Made by a program: the position numbers and the translations under genes
The notes under the pieces: model-generated
What the model was told of the DNA's origin: nothing
The model's database searches: none
The model's input: the letters and a program-made list of their open reading frames with translations, nothing else
Shown: positions 61,187-64,000 of the stretch, one piece after another
Layout: each line of letters starts with the position of its first letter
Numbering within the stretch: the stretch's first letter is position 1
Source: Streptantibioticus_C sp963761325
GTDB taxonomy: Bacteria > Actinomycetota > Actinomycetes > Streptomycetales > Streptomycetaceae
Reading direction: 5' to 3'
Length of the DNA: 64,000 nucleotides
Assembly (NCBI GenBank): GCA_963761325.1
Contig: CAVXGZ010000002.1
Span: 1,426,001 to 1,490,000 of the forward strand

Positions 61187-62764
61187 TCACGACACCGCTG
61201 CGGCCGGCCGCGGGGCCAGTTCGTCCTCCCGCCGGGCCAGCAGGCGGATCAGCGCGTGGCGTTGCACCTTCCGGGTGGCGGTCAGAGGCAGCCGTTCGAA
61301 GGGCAGCTGTACGAGTTCCGCCAGCTCGGCCAGGTCCGCGGTGGCCTCCTGCCAGCGGCGCGCGTCGAGCGGGGAGTCGTCCCTGGTGCACACCACCGGT
61401 ACGGGTTTGCTGCCGGCGCCCGGCACGACGACGATCTCGCGCAGCTCGGGAAGCCGCTCCATCAGGGCGTCCTCGATCTCCAGGTTGCTGTCCACGCTCT
61501 CGACCTGGTCGATCTCGCGGTCCAACAGATGCAGGCTGCCGCCCTCGTCGAGGTACCCGATGTCGCCCATCCGCCACCAGCCGTCGTGCAACTGCGCGGC
61601 GAACCGGGCCTCCTCACCGACGTAGGTGTCGGCGAAGGTCTGGCTGCTGACCTCGATGTGGCCGGCCGTCCCGGGCCCGACCTCCACCCCCGCGTCGTCC
61701 ACCACGCGAATCCGGGTCAGGCCCGGCAGCTCACGGCCCACGCAGCGCGCGTCCAGGTCCTCCAGATCGTCCATGGTGAACCAGCGCGTGGCGACGGCGG
61801 CGGTCTCGGTCTGGCCGTACATCTGCAGGAGCCGCGGGTTCCGCCGCTTCGAGGAACCGAGGAGGATCTGGATGGTGCGCGGATGCACGGCGTCGAAGGT
61901 GGCGTGGTAGCACGAGACGTTGGCAAGCGGCTGATCCGGTGCGTCGGCCAGCAGTTCCCAGTCCACGAAGGAGTTCGGCTGGGTCTCCACGACACCGGGC
62001 CGGTGCGCGGCGAAGAGCGGGCCGATCACGGCCGGGCTGTCGTCGACGGCCACCAGCAGCGGATTGCCGTACGAGAGGGCGAGGTACAGGGCGCTGTAGA
62101 AGCGCACGTGCACCACGCTGATGCACAGCGCGACGGGCTCGTCGCGCCACAGCCGGTCGCTGTACTCCTTCTGCCACCGCAGCCGCCGCCACAGGACCGC
62201 GGGTGACTGGGCGGCGAGTTTCGGCAGACCGGTGGTCCCCGAGGTGTGACTGATGAAGGCGGGCTTGTCCGGGGCCGAGACCGTGACCCCGGTCAGCGGT
62301 CGCACGGGGCAGTCGGCCAGCGGCGTCGTGTTCGCCGGGGCCTCGCCGTCGACGATGAGCACGCGGGCGGCCACGCCGTGCAGCTCCCGGCTGTCGAACG
62401 TCTGCCGGTCGGTCAGCAGCCACGGGTCGTCGACCCTGGCGATGAGGCTGCGCCCGGCCTCGCCGTCCAGCATGGGCGACAGGAGCACCGGCACCGCGCC
62501 GATCCGCTGCACGGCCATGGCCAGCAGCGCGATGTCGAAGTTGTTCGACTTGTAGACGACCACGTACTGACCCCGGGCGACGCCCGCCGCCAGGAGCCGG
62601 CCGGCCACTTCGCGGACCAGGCCGGCGAGCCGCACGACCCCGACGGTGGTTCCCTCCTGCGGCGCGAGCTGAAGCGGGATGTCCAAGGTCACCGACGCGG
62701 CGGGGTGTTCGGCCGCAATCTCCTCGAGCATCAAGCCGATGTAGAACCCGTCCTTCTCCTGCAC
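61187..62764 (-). CDS. Acyl/aryl-adenylating ligase (ANL superfamily)
   Basis: A 525-residue adenylate-forming enzyme. A3 is ISHTSGTTGLPKLAA (about residues 179-193), A5 is LLQMYGQTETAAVATRW, A7 is WWRMGDIGYLDEGG and A10 is LTATRKVQRHALIRLL with the catalytic Lys. The A8 hinge (LDREIDQVESVDSNLEIED) lacks the usual Gly. No carrier domain is attached. It probably activates an aryl carboxylate (p-amino- or p-nitrobenzoate type) as an acyl-CoA or for a carrier protein, by analogy to the aureothin ligase. GTG 62764 follows GAGGG; in-frame ATGs upstream lack a good site. Transcribed ahead of the DAHP synthase gene. Confidence 0.87.
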   Translation of the reverse strand: MQEKDGFYIGLMLEEIAAEHPAASVTLDIPLQLAPQEGTTVGVVRLAGLVREVAGRLLAAGVARGQYVVVYKSNNFDIALLAMAVQRIGAVPVLLSPMLDGEAGRSLIARVDDPWLLTDRQTFDSRELHGVAARVLIVDGEAPANTTPLADCPVRPLTGVTVSAPDKPAFISHTSGTTGLPKLAAQSPAVLWRRLRWQKEYSDRLWRDEPVALCISVVHVRFYSALYLALSYGNPLLVAVDDSPAVIGPLFAAHRPGVVETQPNSFVDWELLADAPDQPLANVSCYHATFDAVHPRTIQILLGSSKRRNPRLLQMYGQTETAAVATRWFTMDDLEDLDARCVGRELPGLTRIRVVDDAGVEVGPGTAGHIEVSSQTFADTYVGEEARFAAQLHDGWWRMGDIGYLDEGGSLHLLDREIDQVESVDSNLEIEDALMERLPELREIVVVPGAGSKPVPVVCTRDDSPLDARRWQEATADLAELAELVQLPFERLPLTATRKVQRHALIRLLARREDELAPRPAAAVS

Positions 62765-63064
62765 GGTCAGCCCTCGCTTCGTGTGGATGCGTCCTCCGAG
62801 GGTCCACGCGGCCCCGGCCGGTGACCGCCGCACTGGCATGTTCCTGCGAACCGCCTTCTCCCTCCTGGCAGTTTGCTGAGTCCGACGGGGATCCGCGCGC
62901 GCCCGCTCCTACCGTGGCCCTCGATTCCCGCCGCCCGTCGGTCCCGGCCGTGCCAGGAGTTCGGGCCGGCCGCGGGAGGCGCCGCCCGGACCTGATGAGA
63001 TGGACCCGGCACACCGAGACGATCGGCGGTCGCGGACATCGGTCACAGATCTGAAGGGGCGGCG
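62765..63064. other. Divergent gap between ligase and MFS genes
   Basis: These 300 bp must contain promoters for the ligase/DAHP synthase operon (-) and the MFS gene (+). By eye I find no clear hexamer pair or inverted repeat. Confidence 0.4.
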
Positions 63065-64000
63065 ATGGAACAGCACAGCACGCCACCGGCACATCGGTTC
63101 CTCGTCCAGGGGCTGGTGGTCGTCGCCATGGTGGTCGCGATCGGCAGCAGCCTGGGCGCGCCGCTGGTCCCGCTGCTCGCCGGCGTGGAGCATGTGCCGT
63201 TGGGTGAGGCCCAGTGGTCGGTGACCCTGCCGTTCCTGGTCAGCGCGGTCGCCACGCCGGCGATGGGCCGGCTCGGGGACGGGCCGCACCGCCGGGCGCT
63301 GATCCTGGGCAGCCTCGGCATCGTCCTGTGCGGCGGCGTGCTGGCGGCCCTTCCGCTGAGCTTCACCTGGCTGCTGGTGGGCCGGGGCCTGCAGGGCATC
63401 GGTCTGGGCCTGATCCCGCTCACGATCGCGGCGGCGCGTGACGCGTTGCCCGCGCCGCGCGCCCGGTCGGCGGCGGCGATGCTGTCGGTCACGGTGGTGG
63501 CGGGGATCGGACTCGGTTATCCGATAACCGGTCTGATCGCGCAGTATCTCGGATTGCACGCGGCGTACTGGTTCGGCGTCGTGGTCGCCGGCGGTGCGCT
63601 GGCGGTCGCCGCGGGCGTGGTGCCCTCCTCCGGCCATCGTCCGTCGATCAGACTCGATGTGGCCGGCGCGCTGGCGCTCGGCGCGGCGCTGGCCTGCCTG
63701 CTGCTGGCTATCAGCGAAGGGGAGGACTGGGGCTGGAGCTCCGGCCGGCTGATCGGCCTGCTGGTCGGCGCGCTGGTCCTGCTGATCGGCTGGGTGCTGC
63801 TGGAGCTGTTCGTCTCGCATCCGCTCGTCAACCTGCGGCTGCTGCGCCAGGGCGGCGTGTCGACCGCGAGTGTGATCACCGTACTGGCCGGGATCGGCAT
63901 GTATCTGCTGATGTCCCTGGCCACCAGGCTCGTGGAGACCCCGGTCAGCACGGGATACGGCTTCGGCGGCGCGGCCGTGGCCGCCGGGCTGATGCTGGTG
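63065..64000 (+). CDS. MFS exporter, N-terminal part (runs off window)
   Basis: About 312 residues visible. At least nine membrane helices alternate with the MFS loop MGRLGDGPHRRALILGS (motif A) and GRGLQGIGLGLIPLTIAA (motif B), and a motif C-like GIGLGYPITGLIAQYLG. The layout fits the 14-helix DHA2 drug-efflux group. Next to the aryl-nitrogen genes it is the likely exporter or self-resistance pump. ATG 63065, preceded by GAAGGGG. The 3' end is outside the window. Confidence 0.87.
   Translation, partial: MEQHSTPPAHRFLVQGLVVVAMVVAIGSSLGAPLVPLLAGVEHVPLGEAQWSVTLPFLVSAVATPAMGRLGDGPHRRALILGSLGIVLCGGVLAALPLSFTWLLVGRGLQGIGLGLIPLTIAAARDALPAPRARSAAAMLSVTVVAGIGLGYPITGLIAQYLGLHAAYWFGVVVAGGALAVAAGVVPSSGHRPSIRLDVAGALALGAALACLLLAISEGEDWGWSSGRLIGLLVGALVLLIGWVLLELFVSHPLVNLRLLRQGGVSTASVITVLAGIGMYLLMSLATRLVETPVSTGYGFGGAAVAAGLMLV

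Noticed and set aside
1..64000. CRISPR arrays, tRNA or rRNA genes
   Set aside because: Read on both strands by eye, no regularly spaced direct repeats, cloverleaf sequences or rRNA segments were found; a tRNA scan could not be run.

Overview
The window reads as a chromosome segment of a Streptomyces-like actinomycete. The DNA is very GC-rich, third codon positions are almost always G or C, GTG and TTG starts are frequent, and the families present (XRE-TPR, PadR, MarR-GNAT and HxlR regulators, SPFH/GYF proteins, CHAT-TPR, GH16 and GH30, type II DAHP synthase) are typical of that group. I see no rRNA, tRNA or CRISPR array. Most of it is accessory genome: parts of three biosynthetic loci separated by regulator/enzyme pairs, hydrolases, transporters and one insertion sequence.

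Layout. 1-2194 (-) is the 5' part of a non-ribosomal peptide synthetase (A-PCP-C) behind a promoter with an operator-like repeat. 3139-4374 is an XRE-TPR regulator. 4445-14693 holds small metabolic and stress units: two frameshifted GNAT genes, peptidase E, a methyltransferase remnant, PadR plus FAD monooxygenase, a secreted M15 peptidase, a hydrolase/MarR pair, a MarR-GNAT fusion, and a quinone oxidoreductase/SnoaL operon facing an HxlR regulator. 14842-19593 carries an SPFH-GYF protein with a zinc-ribbon membrane partner, a secreted protein and a secreted lytic transglycosylase. 20250-21123 is an IS5-type element with inverted repeats and a 3-bp target duplication. 21589-25229 has an S9 peptidase, a GNAT and a SAM methyltransferase.

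25670-32922 is a compact class I lanthipeptide locus: an ABC exporter (-), then lanA (a 46-residue precursor at 28057-28197), lanB and lanC (+). The precursor has an FDLDL leader box and a Cys/Thr-rich tail. LanB installs dehydro residues, LanC closes thioether rings, and the ABC protein is the probable exporter. No leader peptidase or dedicated regulator is visible.

33325-49194 includes a GH16 beta-glucanase, a MarR/double-ABC exporter pair (the exporter broken by three frame changes), a PAP2-lipid kinase fusion, a DUF4333 protein, a cupin/AraC pair, an alpha/beta hydrolase, a divergent SecA-like ATPase, and a LacI/GH30 pair. 49274-55071 has a membrane protein and a small charged protein converging on a 1623-residue TPR-CHAT protease-like protein.

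55621-64000 (running off the right edge) is a chorismate-derived aryl-nitrogen locus: aminodeoxychorismate synthase (fused PabA-PabB), an AurF-type di-iron arylamine N-oxygenase, a LuxR-type regulator, a type II DAHP synthase, an acyl-adenylating ligase and an MFS exporter. Together they suggest shikimate flux diverted to an aminoaryl unit that is N-oxidised, activated and exported, as in aureothin- or chloramphenicol-type pathways. The scaffold genes would lie beyond the window.

Eight single-frame breaks in otherwise intact genes occur in the first 40 kb. Either the sequence contains indel errors or several genes are recent pseudogenes.
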